This document shows positions 17,136-25,688 of a DNA stretch of 64,000 nt, one piece after another. Below the pieces are notes generated by a model that was not told the DNA's origin, ran no database searches, and worked only from the letters and a program-made list of their open reading frames with translations. Source of the DNA: G963704535 sp963704535. GTDB taxonomy: Bacteria; Chloroflexota; Chloroflexia; Chloroflexales; Roseiflexaceae. Position 1 is the stretch's first letter. Each line of letters begins with the position of its first letter. The position numbers and the translations under genes were made by a program. Location: positions 11,160,001 through 11,224,000 of the forward strand of contig OY969916.1 of the NCBI GenBank assembly GCA_963704535.1. Reading direction: 5' to 3'.

Positions 17136-18242
17136 ATGCGCGTTGTGGGGATCGATCCCGGAACCGGCTCATTCGATGCCTGTGGCCTGGAGAATGGCGC
17201 CGTCTTTCTCGACGTCAGTGTGCCCGCGCCGGAGATCGACCGCGATCCGCAGCAGCTTGTCGCGCTGCTGCGGGAGCACATGCCGCTCGATCTGGTCGCC
17301 GGCCCCTCGGGCTACGGGCTGCCGCTGACGCAGATCGGGGCAATGGGCGACGGCGAACTGGCGCAGGTGGTGCTGGTGCGGCCGGATGAGCAAGCCGGCG
17401 CGCGCGGGGTCGGCGGGCTGCGGCGGGTGCTACGGGGCCTGGCCGAGGCGCAACTGCCGGCGGTGCTGCTGCCGGGGGTGATCCACCTGCCGACGGTGCC
17501 GGCACACCGCAAGGCCAACCGCATCGACATGGGCACCGCCGACAAGCTGTGCGTGGCCGCGCTGGCGATCGCCGAGCAGGCCCGGCGCGAGGAGATCGAC
17601 TACGCCGAGACGGCGCTGATCCTGGTCGAGCTGGGCGGCGCGTTCAGCGCCGTGCTGGCCGTGGACGGCGGGCAGGTGGTCGATGGGCTGGGCGGCACCA
17701 GCGGCCCGCCCGGCTTCCGGTCCGCCGGCGCGCTCGATGGCGAGCTGGCCTACCAGCTTGGCGCGCTGCCCAAGCAGGCGCTCTTCAGCGGCGGCGTGCG
17801 CGACCAAGCCGGTCGGCCCGACCTGACCCCCGAGGCGTGGGTCGAGGCCTGCGCGACCGACGAGCGGGCGGCCACGGCGCTGGACGCGCTGTTGGAGGGC
17901 ATCGCCAAGGCGGTCGCGGCCGAGTTGGTGGTCGTGCCGCATGCGCGTGAGATCGTGCTTTCGGGCCGGCTGTGCCGCATCCCTGATCTGTACGAACTGA
18001 TCGCCGAGCACCTGACGCCCTTTGGAGCTGTGCGGCGGCTGGAAGGGTTCGCGACCGAGGCCAAGGAGGCCGCGCAGGGCGCCGCCGTGATCGCCGACGG
18101 GCTGGCCGGCGGGCCCTACCAGCCGCTGGTTGAGCGACTGCGGCTGCGCGAGGCTTCGGGAAGCGCGCTGGACCACCTCTATGTGCAGGGGTCGGTGGCG
18201 GTGCGGGCGGCGTATGGTCTGGCGCCGGGTAACATCGAATGA
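17136..18242 (+). CDS. DUF1464 family protein (ASKHA-type, H4MPT-cluster associated)
   Basis: The 368-residue protein begins MRVVGIDPGTGSFDACGLEN, a phosphate-1-like motif of the acetate kinase/Hsp70 fold, with ILVELGGAFSAVLAVDGGQV and IVLSGRLCRIPDLYELIAEH farther on. I assign it to DUF1464, described mainly from archaea and annotated as kinase-like; members occur in bacterial H4MPT clusters. The biochemical role is unknown, probably cofactor synthesis. Its stop overlaps the next start (ATGA), implying translational coupling. Confidence 0.7.
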   Translation: MRVVGIDPGTGSFDACGLENGAVFLDVSVPAPEIDRDPQQLVALLREHMPLDLVAGPSGYGLPLTQIGAMGDGELAQVVLVRPDEQAGARGVGGLRRVLRGLAEAQLPAVLLPGVIHLPTVPAHRKANRIDMGTADKLCVAALAIAEQARREEIDYAETALILVELGGAFSAVLAVDGGQVVDGLGGTSGPPGFRSAGALDGELAYQLGALPKQALFSGGVRDQAGRPDLTPEAWVEACATDERAATALDALLEGIAKAVAAELVVVPHAREIVLSGRLCRIPDLYELIAEHLTPFGAVRRLEGFATEAKEAAQGAAVIADGLAGGPYQPLVERLRLREASGSALDHLYVQGSVAVRAAYGLAPGNIE

Positions 18243-19408
18243 ATGCTTCCTTGGCCCCGATCTTGCTCGCGGGGATGTCTGTTCGCGCGATCGCCGAGTC
18301 GGCCGTGCGGGCCGGCTACCAGGTGATCGCACTTGACTATTTCGGCGACCGCGATCTGCGGGGCCTCTGCCCCGGCATCTCGCTGATGCGCGACCTGGCG
18401 CTGCCCTACGCGCCGGAGCAGCTCGCCGTCGCCGCGCGCGACCTCCCGGCGGCTGCGGTGGCGTATGTGGCCAGCCTGGAGAACCACCCCGACGTGCTGG
18501 CCGAGCTGGCGCGCGGGCGCAGGCTACTCGGCAACCCGCCCGAGGTCCTGCGCCGAGTGCGCGATCCGCAGGCGCTGGAGCGGGCGATTCGCGACATGGG
18601 GCCAGTTCGCGAACCGCCCCCACCGGCGCCGCGCACACTTCCGCCAGGGCAGCCGGCTCCTGACGGCCAAGGGCGCTGGCTCCGCAAGCCGCTGCGTAGC
18701 GGCGGCGGTCACGGCGTGACTTGGTGGCGGCCGGGGCACGATCTGGCCGCGAGTCACTACCTCCAAGAGTACATCTCCGGCCCGGCCTGCTCGGCGGCCT
18801 TTGTCGCCGATGGGCAGCGAGCGGTAGTGCTGGGGCTGTCGCGCCAGTTGATCGGGCGGCGGGCCTTCGGCGCGGCGGGGTTTCGCTACTGCGGCAACCT
18901 ACTGCCGCTGCCGCTGCGCCCGCCGGAGTTCGCCGCGCTGCTGGCGCAGGTGCGCGACCTCGTCGGCCAACTCACGCGGGTGTTCGAGCTGCGCGGGGTC
19001 AACGGGCTGGATTTTGTGCTGCATGGCGGGCAGGTCTATCCGCTGGAGGTCAACCCGCGCTTCTCGGCCTCGCTGGAGCTGGCCGAGCGCGCCTACGAGC
19101 TGCCGATCTTCGATCTGCACGTGCGCGCCTGTGCTGGAGACCTGCCGTCGTTCGAGGTCGAGCGCGCCCGGCCGCGCGGCGGCTACCACGCCAAGGCCAT
19201 CCTGTTCGCCCGGCACGATATCGCGGTCGGCGATACGGCTGGCTGGGTGGCCGAGGATCTGCGCGATGTGCCGCACACCGGCGAGCGGGTCGAGCGCGGC
19301 CACCCGATCTGCACGATCTTCGCCGGCGGCCCAACCTGGGCGACGTGCTACCGGCGGCTGGTGCGGCGGGCGCGCGAGGTCGAAGGGAGATTAGAGGTTG
19401 GAGATTAG
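18239..19408 (+). CDS. ATP-grasp ligase of the H4MPT/methylofuran cluster
   Basis: A 389-residue protein with a Rossmann-like N-terminus (AESAVRAGYQVIALDYFGD), RWLRKPLRSGGGHGV and the metal-binding segment YPLEVNPRFSASLELAE, typical of ATP-grasp C-N ligases. Related genes lie in methylotroph H4MPT clusters and in archaeal methanofuran synthesis (glutamate ligation to tyramine by MfnD); that specific role is inference. The last residues RLEVGD and the stop are read from a family-A repeat, so the true C-terminus has been replaced or extended by repeat sequence. Confidence 0.75.
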   Translation: MNASLAPILLAGMSVRAIAESAVRAGYQVIALDYFGDRDLRGLCPGISLMRDLALPYAPEQLAVAARDLPAAAVAYVASLENHPDVLAELARGRRLLGNPPEVLRRVRDPQALERAIRDMGPVREPPPPAPRTLPPGQPAPDGQGRWLRKPLRSGGGHGVTWWRPGHDLAASHYLQEYISGPACSAAFVADGQRAVVLGLSRQLIGRRAFGAAGFRYCGNLLPLPLRPPEFAALLAQVRDLVGQLTRVFELRGVNGLDFVLHGGQVYPLEVNPRFSASLELAERAYELPIFDLHVRACAGDLPSFEVERARPRGGYHAKAILFARHDIAVGDTAGWVAEDLRDVPHTGERVERGHPICTIFAGGPTWATCYRRLVRRAREVEGRLEVGD

Positions 19409-19450
19409 AGATTAGCCGCCTCGTTCAATCTCCAATCTCCAATCTCCAAG
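19386..19450. repeat. family-A inverted tandem repeat overlapping a gene end
   Basis: GGAGATTAGAGGTTGGAGAT words with a complementary CAATCTCCAATCTCC arm. The 5' arm encodes the last codons and stop of the ATP-grasp gene; the 3' arm ends at the AAGGA ribosome site of fhcB, nine bases before its ATG. Confidence 0.85.
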
Positions 19451-19458
19451 GACAATAT

Positions 19459-20772
19459 ATGACCGATCCATCCTACGAGGTCAAGCACGCCACTTGCACA
19501 TTCTGTGGGTGCGTGTGCGACGATATCGATCTGACCGTCGAGAACGGGCGCATCACCAAGGCTAAGAACGCTTGTGTGCTGGGCAAAACCTGGTTCCTGG
19601 AGCACACCGTCGAGGATCGACCGCCGGCGCTGATCGGCGGGCAGCCGGCCGAGGCCGACGCGGCGATCGAGGAGGCCGCGCAGATCCTGGCCCGCGCCCG
19701 TTTCCCGGTGATCTATGGGCTGAGCGACACGACCTGCGAGGCCCAGCGCCAGGCCGCCGCGCTGGCCGACCTGCTGGGCGCCAATATCGACACCACCACC
19801 TCGGTCTGCTATGGGCCGTCGGGGATGGCCTTCCAGGGCGGCGGCGAGGTGTCCGCGACGCTGGGCGAGGTCAAGAACCGCGCCGACCTGGTGATCTATT
19901 GGGGCAGCAACCCGGTCGAGTCGCACCCGCGCCACTTCACCCGCTACAGTGTCACACCCAAGGGCATGTTCACGCCCAACGGCAAGGAGGACCGCACCGT
20001 GGTGCTGGTGGACGTGCGGCGCACGCCCAGCACCCACGCGGCCGACATCTTCATCCAGGTCCGGCCCGGCAAGGACTTCGAGGTGCTGTGGGCGCTGCGG
20101 GCGCTGGTCAAGGGTGTGCCGCTCGGCCCAGAGATCGAGGGGGAGACCGGTGTGCCGCTGGAGACGCTGGAGGACCTGGTGCGGCGCATGAAGGCGTGCC
20201 GCTTCGGGGTGCTGTTCTTCGGCATGGGCCTCTCAATGACGCGCGGCAAGCACTTCAACTCCGGCGCGCTGCTGGCACTGACCACCGACCTCAACCAGTA
20301 CACCCGGTTTGTCGCCAAGCCGGTGCGCAGCCATGGCAATGTGGCAGGCGCCGACAACGTGCTCTCCTGGCAGACCGGCTTCCCGTTCGGCGTCAACCTG
20401 AGCCGCGGCTTCCCGCGCTTCAACCCCGGCGAGTTCACCACCGTGGACCTGCTGGTGCGCGAGGAGGCTGACGCGGTGCTGATCATCGCCTCCGATCCGG
20501 CCTCGTACTTCCCCAAGCGGGCGATGGAGCGGCTGGCGGCCATCCCGACGATCGTGCTCGACCCGCGCGAGAGCGAGACCGTTCGCGTCGCCAGGGTCGC
20601 GATCACCACCGCCACCTACGGCATCAATGTCGCAGGCACCGTGTACCGGATGGACGACGTGCCGATCCGCATGCGTAAGGCGTTCGACGCGCCCTACCCC
20701 AGCGATGAGGATGTGCTGCGGCGCATGATCAACCGGGTTCGCGAGATCAAGAGATTAGAGATTGGAGATTAG
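19459..20772 (+). CDS. fhcB: formyltransferase/hydrolase or formylmethanofuran dehydrogenase subunit B, with intact metal motifs
   Basis: The 437-residue protein aligns from end to end with archaeal FwdB/FmdB: CTFCGCVCDDI plus a later NAC (Cys13, 16, 20 and 39, the [4Fe-4S] ligands), TTTSVCYGPSGMAFQ with Cys117 at the position of the Mo/W ligand, VKNRADLVIYWGSNPVESHP, LFFGMGLSMTRGKHFN and PIRMRKAF. Established methylotroph FhcB proteins are reported to lack these metal sites and to work hydrolytically; their retention here suggests a molybdo- or tungsto-pterin enzyme. The C-terminal RLEIGD and stop come from a family-A repeat. Confidence 0.85.
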   Translation: MTDPSYEVKHATCTFCGCVCDDIDLTVENGRITKAKNACVLGKTWFLEHTVEDRPPALIGGQPAEADAAIEEAAQILARARFPVIYGLSDTTCEAQRQAAALADLLGANIDTTTSVCYGPSGMAFQGGGEVSATLGEVKNRADLVIYWGSNPVESHPRHFTRYSVTPKGMFTPNGKEDRTVVLVDVRRTPSTHAADIFIQVRPGKDFEVLWALRALVKGVPLGPEIEGETGVPLETLEDLVRRMKACRFGVLFFGMGLSMTRGKHFNSGALLALTTDLNQYTRFVAKPVRSHGNVAGADNVLSWQTGFPFGVNLSRGFPRFNPGEFTTVDLLVREEADAVLIIASDPASYFPKRAMERLAAIPTIVLDPRESETVRVARVAITTATYGINVAGTVYRMDDVPIRMRKAFDAPYPSDEDVLRRMINRVREIKRLEIGD

Positions 20773-20815
20773 ACATCGGATCGCCACCGGCAATCTCCGA
20801 TCTCTAATCTCCAGG
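20754..20815. repeat. family-A inverted tandem repeat between fhcB and fhcA
   Basis: TTAGAGATTGGAGATTAGAC and the complementary CAATCTCCGATCTCTAATCT arm. It provides the end of fhcB and stops eight bases before the fhcA ATG. Confidence 0.85.
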
Positions 20816-20823
20816 AACATGTC

Positions 20824-22569
20824 ATGACCGAATTACGCATCGTCAATGGTAGAGTCTACGACCCGGCCAACGGCATCGACGGCGTGGTGCGCGAGATCTG
20901 CGTCGCCGGCGGAAAGATCGTCGCCGAGGTCGGGCCGGGCGCGCGGCGGATCGATGCGGCCGGGATGGTCGTCATGCCCGGCGGCGTGGATATTCACGCC
21001 CACATTGCCGGCCCCAAGGTCAACCTGGCCCGCAAGATCCAGCCCGAGGACCATCGCCACGACGTTCACCCGCGCACACCCTTCACACGGTCGGGGGTCG
21101 GCGGCTCGGTGCCCTCGACTTTCGCGACCGGCTACCGCTACGCTGGGCTGGGCTACACCACCGTGATGGAGGCGGCCGTGCCGCCGCTGGGCGCCCGCCA
21201 CGCCCACGAGGAGCTGGACGATACGCCGATCATCGACAAGGGCTTCTATGTCCTGATGGGCAACAACCAGCTCGCGATGCAGCTGATCGGCCAGGGCGAC
21301 CGCCAGCGGGTGCATGATTATGTGGCCTGGCTGCTCGACGCGGCCAAGGGCTACGCGATCAAGATCGTCAACCCCGGCGGCGTCGAGGTCTGGAAGGACC
21401 GCCGCGGCAATGTGACCGACCTGGACGAGCAGATCCTGCACTTCGGCGTGACGCCGCGCCAGATCCTGGAGGGGCTGACCGACGCCGGCAACGCGCTGGG
21501 CCTGCCCACCCGGTCCACATCCACTGCAATAACCTGGGCGTGGCCGGCAACTACCGCACGACGCTGGAGACCATGCGGACGCTGGAGGGCCGCCGCGCCC
21601 ACATAACCCACATCCAGTTCCACTCCTACGGCGGCAAGTTCGGCGGCAAGCCGACCTCCAAGGCGCCGCAGATCGCCGAGTACCTGAACAGCCACCCGAA
21701 CATCACCGCCGATGTCGGGCAGGTCATGTTCGGCAAGACCACCACAATGACCGCCGACGCGCCGCTGGAGTACCTGCTGTACCAGCTTTCCGGCCGCAAG
21801 TGGGCCAACGCCGACGTCGAGCAGGAGAGCGGCTGCGGCATCGTGCCGTTCGTCTACAAGGACAGCAACTACGTCCACGCGCTCCAGTGGGCGGTCGGCC
21901 TGGAGCTGTTTCTGTTGTGCGAGGACCCCTGGCGGCTGGCGCTCTCGACCGACCATCCCGAACGGCGGCTCGTTCCTCTCCTACCCGCGCCTGATCCGGC
22001 TGCTGATGGACCGCACCTTCCGCGACGAGGAGGTCAAGCGGGTCAATCGCAAGGCGATCGAGAAGACCGTGCTGCTGGACGGGCTGGCGCGTGAGTATAC
22101 CCTTTCGGAGATCGCGATCCTGACCCGCGCCGGCCCGGCCCGTATGCTGGGGCTGGCCGCCAAGGGCCACCTGGGCCTGGGCGCCGACGCCAATATCACC
22201 GTCTACGACGAGCACGACGACAAGGAGCAGATGTTCGCCACGCCGCGCTACGTGATCAAGGAGGGCACGATCATTGTCGAGGAGGGCCAGCTCCGCGCCG
22301 ACCACGCCGGGCGCACGCTGCACGTCGCCCCGGCCTACGACCCGGCGATCGAGCAGGTCATCCGCCCGTTCTTCGACGCCTACTACACGATCGAGTTCGA
22401 GAACTACCCGGTGAGCATGGACTATTTGCCGCATCACGAAGTCATCGCTACGGGAGAACAAAGAACAAAGAACCAAGAACAAGACGCCAAGAGCCGAGAA
22501 CACCGAGAACAAAGAACAAAGAACCAAGAACAAGACGCCAAGAACGAACAACCGAGCACCGGGAACTGA
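20824..22569 (+). CDS. fhcA: formyltransferase/hydrolase complex subunit A (amidohydrolase fold), two frameshifts
   Basis: The N-terminal frame reads VMPGGVDIHAHIAGPKVNLA, the zinc-binding HxH of FwdA/FhcA. A missing C at about 21504 moves the frame (HPVHIHCNNLGVAGN, further ligands) and an extra C near 21958 moves it back (STDHP, then GGSFLSYPRLIRLL). All parts are well conserved, so a full gene of about 580 residues is likely. FhcA hydrolyses formylmethanofuran to formate. The last ~35 residues, with repeated EQRTKNQEQDAK, are not family sequence; they are translated from the family-C repeat that follows. Confidence 0.85.
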
Positions 22570-22840
22570 GAACCGGAAACCAAGAACCAAGAACCAAGCA
22601 TTGAGGCAGACTAGATGGTCGGTCCCCTTTGTTCTGTGTTCTTTGTTCTTTATTCTATCAGCCGGTCCCCTTTGTTCTGTGTTCTTTGTTCTTTGTTCTA
22701 TCAGCCGGTCCCCTTTGTTCTGTGTCCTTTGTTCTTTGTTCTATCAGCCGGTCCCCTTTGTTCTGTGTTCTTTGTTCTTTGTTCTATCAGCCGGTCCCCT
22801 TTGTTCTGTGTTCTTTGTTCTTTGTTCTGGGAACCGAGAG
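22443..22840. repeat. family C word repeats (GAACAAAGAAC arm and TTTGTTCTTTGTTCT arm)
   Basis: GAACAAAGAACCAAGAAC words run from 22456 to about 22600, then five ~41-base units (TCAGCCGGTCCCCTTTGTTC plus GTGTTCTTTGTTCTTTG) run from 22617 to 22830. The two halves are complementary and could form a very long hairpin between fhcA and fhcD. The units are nearly identical, so their number may vary or be mis-assembled. Confidence 0.9.
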
Positions 22841-22846
22841 TTGCGT

Positions 22847-23743
22847 ATGAACATCAACGGCACCGAAATCGAGGACACCTTCGCCGAAGCCTTCACGATG
22901 TGGGCGGCCCGTATCATTATCACCGCCGCCAGCCCGCGCTGGGCCATGATCGCGGCCCAGTCGATAACTGGTTTCGCCACCTCGATCATCGGCTGCAAGT
23001 GCGAGGCGGGCATCGAGCGCGAGTTGGCCCCCGACGAAACGCCCGACGGTCGGCCCGGCGTCGGCGTACTGCTCTTCACTACCAGCCGCCAAGGCATCGC
23101 CAGCCGCCTGGTCGAGCGGATCGGGCAGTGCGTGCTGACTTGCCCGACCACCGCTTGCTACAACGGCCTGCCGGAGGGCGACCCGGTGGAGGTCGGCGCC
23201 AACTTGCGCTACTTCGGCGACGGCTACCAGATCAGCAAGCTATTGGGCGGGCGGCGCTACTGGCGTATCCCGGTGATGGAGGGCGAGTTCCTGGTCGAGG
23301 AGCACTTCAGCGCCCAGCCGGCGGTCGGCGGCGGCAACCTGCTCATCCTGGGTGAGGACCCGGCGGCGACGCTGGAGGCTACCGAGGCGGCGGTCGCGGC
23401 CATGCGCGCGCTACCGGGCGTGATCGCGCCTTTCCCTGGCGGGATCACGCGCAGCGGCAGCAAGACCAGCTCGCGCTACTCGTTCCTGTTCGCGTCCACC
23501 AGCCACACTTTCTGCCCGACGCTGCGCGGCATCGTGCCGGAGACCCAGGTGCCGGAGGGGATCAACTGTGTGCTGGAGATCGTGATCGACGGGCTGACCG
23601 AGGCGGCGGTCGCGGCGGCGATGGCCGCCGGGATGCGCGCCGCCGCCCGACCCGGCATCCGCCGCATCACGGCCGGCAACTACGGCGGCACGCTGGGGCA
23701 GTACCAGATCCGGCTGCACGATATTTTAGAGATTGGAGATTAG
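22847..23743 (+). CDS. fhcD: formylmethanofuran:tetrahydromethanopterin formyltransferase
   Basis: The 298-residue product begins MNINGTEIEDTFAEAFTMWA, the Ftr/FhcD start, and has SPRWAMIAAQSITGFATSII, VLTCPTTACYNGLPEG, LGGRRYWRIPVMEGEFLVE and INCVLEIVIDGLTEAAVAAA. It transfers the formyl group between H4MPT and methanofuran, here from formyl-H4MPT in the oxidative direction. The stop and the final LEIGD derive from a family-A repeat. Gene order B-A-D-C differs slightly between organisms. Confidence 0.93.
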   Translation: MNINGTEIEDTFAEAFTMWAARIIITAASPRWAMIAAQSITGFATSIIGCKCEAGIERELAPDETPDGRPGVGVLLFTTSRQGIASRLVERIGQCVLTCPTTACYNGLPEGDPVEVGANLRYFGDGYQISKLLGGRRYWRIPVMEGEFLVEEHFSAQPAVGGGNLLILGEDPAATLEATEAAVAAMRALPGVIAPFPGGITRSGSKTSSRYSFLFASTSHTFCPTLRGIVPETQVPEGINCVLEIVIDGLTEAAVAAAMAAGMRAAARPGIRRITAGNYGGTLGQYQIRLHDILEIGD

Positions 23744-23797
23744 AGATTAGAGATTGGAGATTGCCTCGATACAATCTCCAATCTCTAATCTCCAGAG
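23728..23797. repeat. family-A inverted tandem repeat between fhcD and fhcC
   Basis: Five GAGATTRGAGATT-type words then CAATCTCCAATCTCTAATCT. More than 20 base pairs can form. It supplies the fhcD stop and ends four bases before the fhcC ATG, so it could directly limit fhcC translation. Confidence 0.85.
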
Positions 23798-23800
23798 CTA

Positions 23801-24613
23801 ATGACCATCACCCTCACCCTCCACACCACGCCCGAGGTCCCGCTGGAGGCCGAAGTCATCTCGCCCGACCGGCTAGCCGGGCAGGACGCCGCCGTGATCG
23901 CCCACCTGCCGATCTACCACGGCAATCAGCAGGCCACGCTGGGCGACTTCTTCGGCGTGAGCGGCGACGGCGACGAGGATGTCCACGTCGAGGGCGATCT
24001 GCGGCGCGTCAAGCTGATCGGGTTTGAGATGAGCCTCGGGCGGCTCACCGTCCACGGCTCGGTCGGGATGCACGCCGGCGCGGCCATGCGCGGCGGCGCG
24101 CTGGTCGTCGAGGGCGACGCCGGCGACTGGGCCGGCGCGGAGATGGCCGGCGGGAGCCTGCACATCCACGGGCGGGCCGGGCACATGCTCGGCAGCGGCT
24201 ACCGTGGCAGCTCCGCCGGCATGACCGGCGGCGAGATCATCGTCGATGGCGACGCCGGCAACGAGACCGGCGGCGCGATGCGGCGCGGCCTGATCGCTGT
24301 CGGCGGGCGGGCCGGCGATTTCGCCGGCGTCAACATGATCGCCGGCACGATCGTCGTGCTGGGCGAGCTAGGCCAGCGCCCCGGCGCCGGGCTCAAGCGC
24401 GGCACCATCCTGAGCCTGCGCGACGCGCATCTGCTGCCGACCTACCGCTACGACTGCACCTACCAGCCTGATTTTGTCCGGCTCTACCTGCGCGCGCTGA
24501 GCAGGGCCGGGCTGCCGATCCCCCCGGAGGCGATCGGCGGCCGCTACCGGCGCTACAGCGGCGACTTGGTGGCGCTGGGGAAAGGGGAGATTCTGCTGTG
24601 GGCCAACCCATAA
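23801..24613 (+). CDS. fhcC: formyltransferase/hydrolase complex subunit C
   Basis: The 270-residue protein is the FwdC/FhcC right-handed beta-helix (glutamate-synthase alpha C-terminal type): repeated turns such as GGALVVEGDAGDWAGAEMAG, GGSLHIHGRAGHMLGSGYRG and GGEIIVDGDAGNETGGAMRR. It is a structural subunit of the Fhc/Fwd complex. The stop overlaps the GTG start of mch by 16 bases, implying coupled translation. Confidence 0.92.
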   Translation: MTITLTLHTTPEVPLEAEVISPDRLAGQDAAVIAHLPIYHGNQQATLGDFFGVSGDGDEDVHVEGDLRRVKLIGFEMSLGRLTVHGSVGMHAGAAMRGGALVVEGDAGDWAGAEMAGGSLHIHGRAGHMLGSGYRGSSAGMTGGEIIVDGDAGNETGGAMRRGLIAVGGRAGDFAGVNMIAGTIVVLGELGQRPGAGLKRGTILSLRDAHLLPTYRYDCTYQPDFVRLYLRALSRAGLPIPPEAIGGRYRRYSGDLVALGKGEILLWANP

Positions 24614-25557
24614 CACTGAACGAGCGCGCGTGGGCGCTGGTGGAGCGCATGATCGCCGACGCCGAGGCGCTGAATATCCTGGTGCAGCGCCTGGACAATG
24701 GCGCGCTCCTGCTCGACTGCGGCGTCGCGGCACAGGGCGGCTACGGGGCCGGGCTGGCCTTCGGCGCCGTCAGCATGGGCGGGCTGGGGCAGCTCCAGCT
24801 TACCCACGCGCCCTGTGACGCGCTGTGGCTGCCGGCTGTGCAGGTCTGGACCGACCAGCCGGCGACGGCCTGCATGGCTGCCCAGTTTGCCGGCTGGCAG
24901 GTCAAGCTGGACCGCTTCTTTGCCATGGGCTCCGGCCCGGCCCGTGCGCTGGCCGGCATCGAGACCAAGCTCTACGAGCAACTCGGCTACGCCGAGCGGG
25001 CCGACGTGGCGGTGCTGTGTCTGGAGGGCCGCACGCTGCCCACGCCCGAGGTGGCCGCGTTCATCGCCGCCGCCGCTGGCGTCGCGCCCGACCGCCTGGC
25101 GCTGCTGATCGCGCCGACCGCCAGCCTGGCCGGCTCGGTGCAGGTCGCGGCGCGGGTGGTGGAGACCGGGCTGCATAAGCTGCTCGAACTGGGGTTTGAT
25201 ATCCGCACGGTCCGGGCGGCCACCGGCACTAGCCCGATCGCACCCCTGGCCGACGGCGACCTGCGCGCGATCGGGCGCACCAACGACAGCCTGCTGTACG
25301 CCGGGGTCGTCCACTACACCGTCCACACCGACGACGCGGCGATCACCGCCGTCATCGACCGGGTGCCCGCGTCCAGCTCAGCCGATTACGGCCGGCCGTT
25401 CTACGACATTCTCACCGCGTACGGGGAGAATTTCTATGACATCGACCCGCTGCTCTTCAGCCCAGCCGAGGTGTACATCACCAACGCGAGCAGCGGCCGC
25501 ACGTTCCACGCTGGAAAGATGAACGCTGCGGTGCTGCGCCGCTCGTTCTTCGAGTGA
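24598..25557 (+). CDS. mch: methenyl-tetrahydromethanopterin cyclohydrolase
   Basis: The 319-residue protein starts at GTG inside the end of fhcC (MGQPITLNERAWALVERMIA). Conserved parts include DCGVAAQGGYGAGLAFGAVS, PVWTDQP-like LPAVQVWTDQPATACMAAQF, AMGSGPARAL and GRTNDSLLYAGVVHYTVHTD. It hydrolyses methenyl-H4MPT to formyl-H4MPT between the MtdB and FhcD steps. Length and motifs are normal. Confidence 0.93.
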   Translation: MGQPITLNERAWALVERMIADAEALNILVQRLDNGALLLDCGVAAQGGYGAGLAFGAVSMGGLGQLQLTHAPCDALWLPAVQVWTDQPATACMAAQFAGWQVKLDRFFAMGSGPARALAGIETKLYEQLGYAERADVAVLCLEGRTLPTPEVAAFIAAAAGVAPDRLALLIAPTASLAGSVQVAARVVETGLHKLLELGFDIRTVRAATGTSPIAPLADGDLRAIGRTNDSLLYAGVVHYTVHTDDAAITAVIDRVPASSSADYGRPFYDILTAYGENFYDIDPLLFSPAEVYITNASSGRTFHAGKMNAAVLRRSFFE

Positions 25558-25579
25558 CCAGGCTTCCGGCCACCCAACT

Positions 25580-25665
25580 CAAAGATGCAAAGGGGCAAAG
25601 CCGCAAAGCTTCCACTACCGGTTAAACTTCTTTGCTTCTTTGCGTCTTTGCGTTAAAATCGGCAG
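25580..25665. repeat. family G inverted word repeat (GCAAAG/CTTTGC)
   Basis: AAAGATGCAAAGGGGCAAAG and GCCGCAAAGC are followed by TTCTTTGCTTCTTTGCGTCT and TTGCGTTAAA, an inverted pair with a ~20-base loop, shortly before the next start. Confidence 0.8.
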
Positions 25666-25688
25666 TTATCCCGAGTAACTGGTAGATC

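Noticed and set aside
20824..22569. Programmed frameshifting in fhcA
   Set aside because: Both shifts are simple one-base changes in C runs without slippery heptamers or downstream structure, and similar changes occur in many unrelated genes here.
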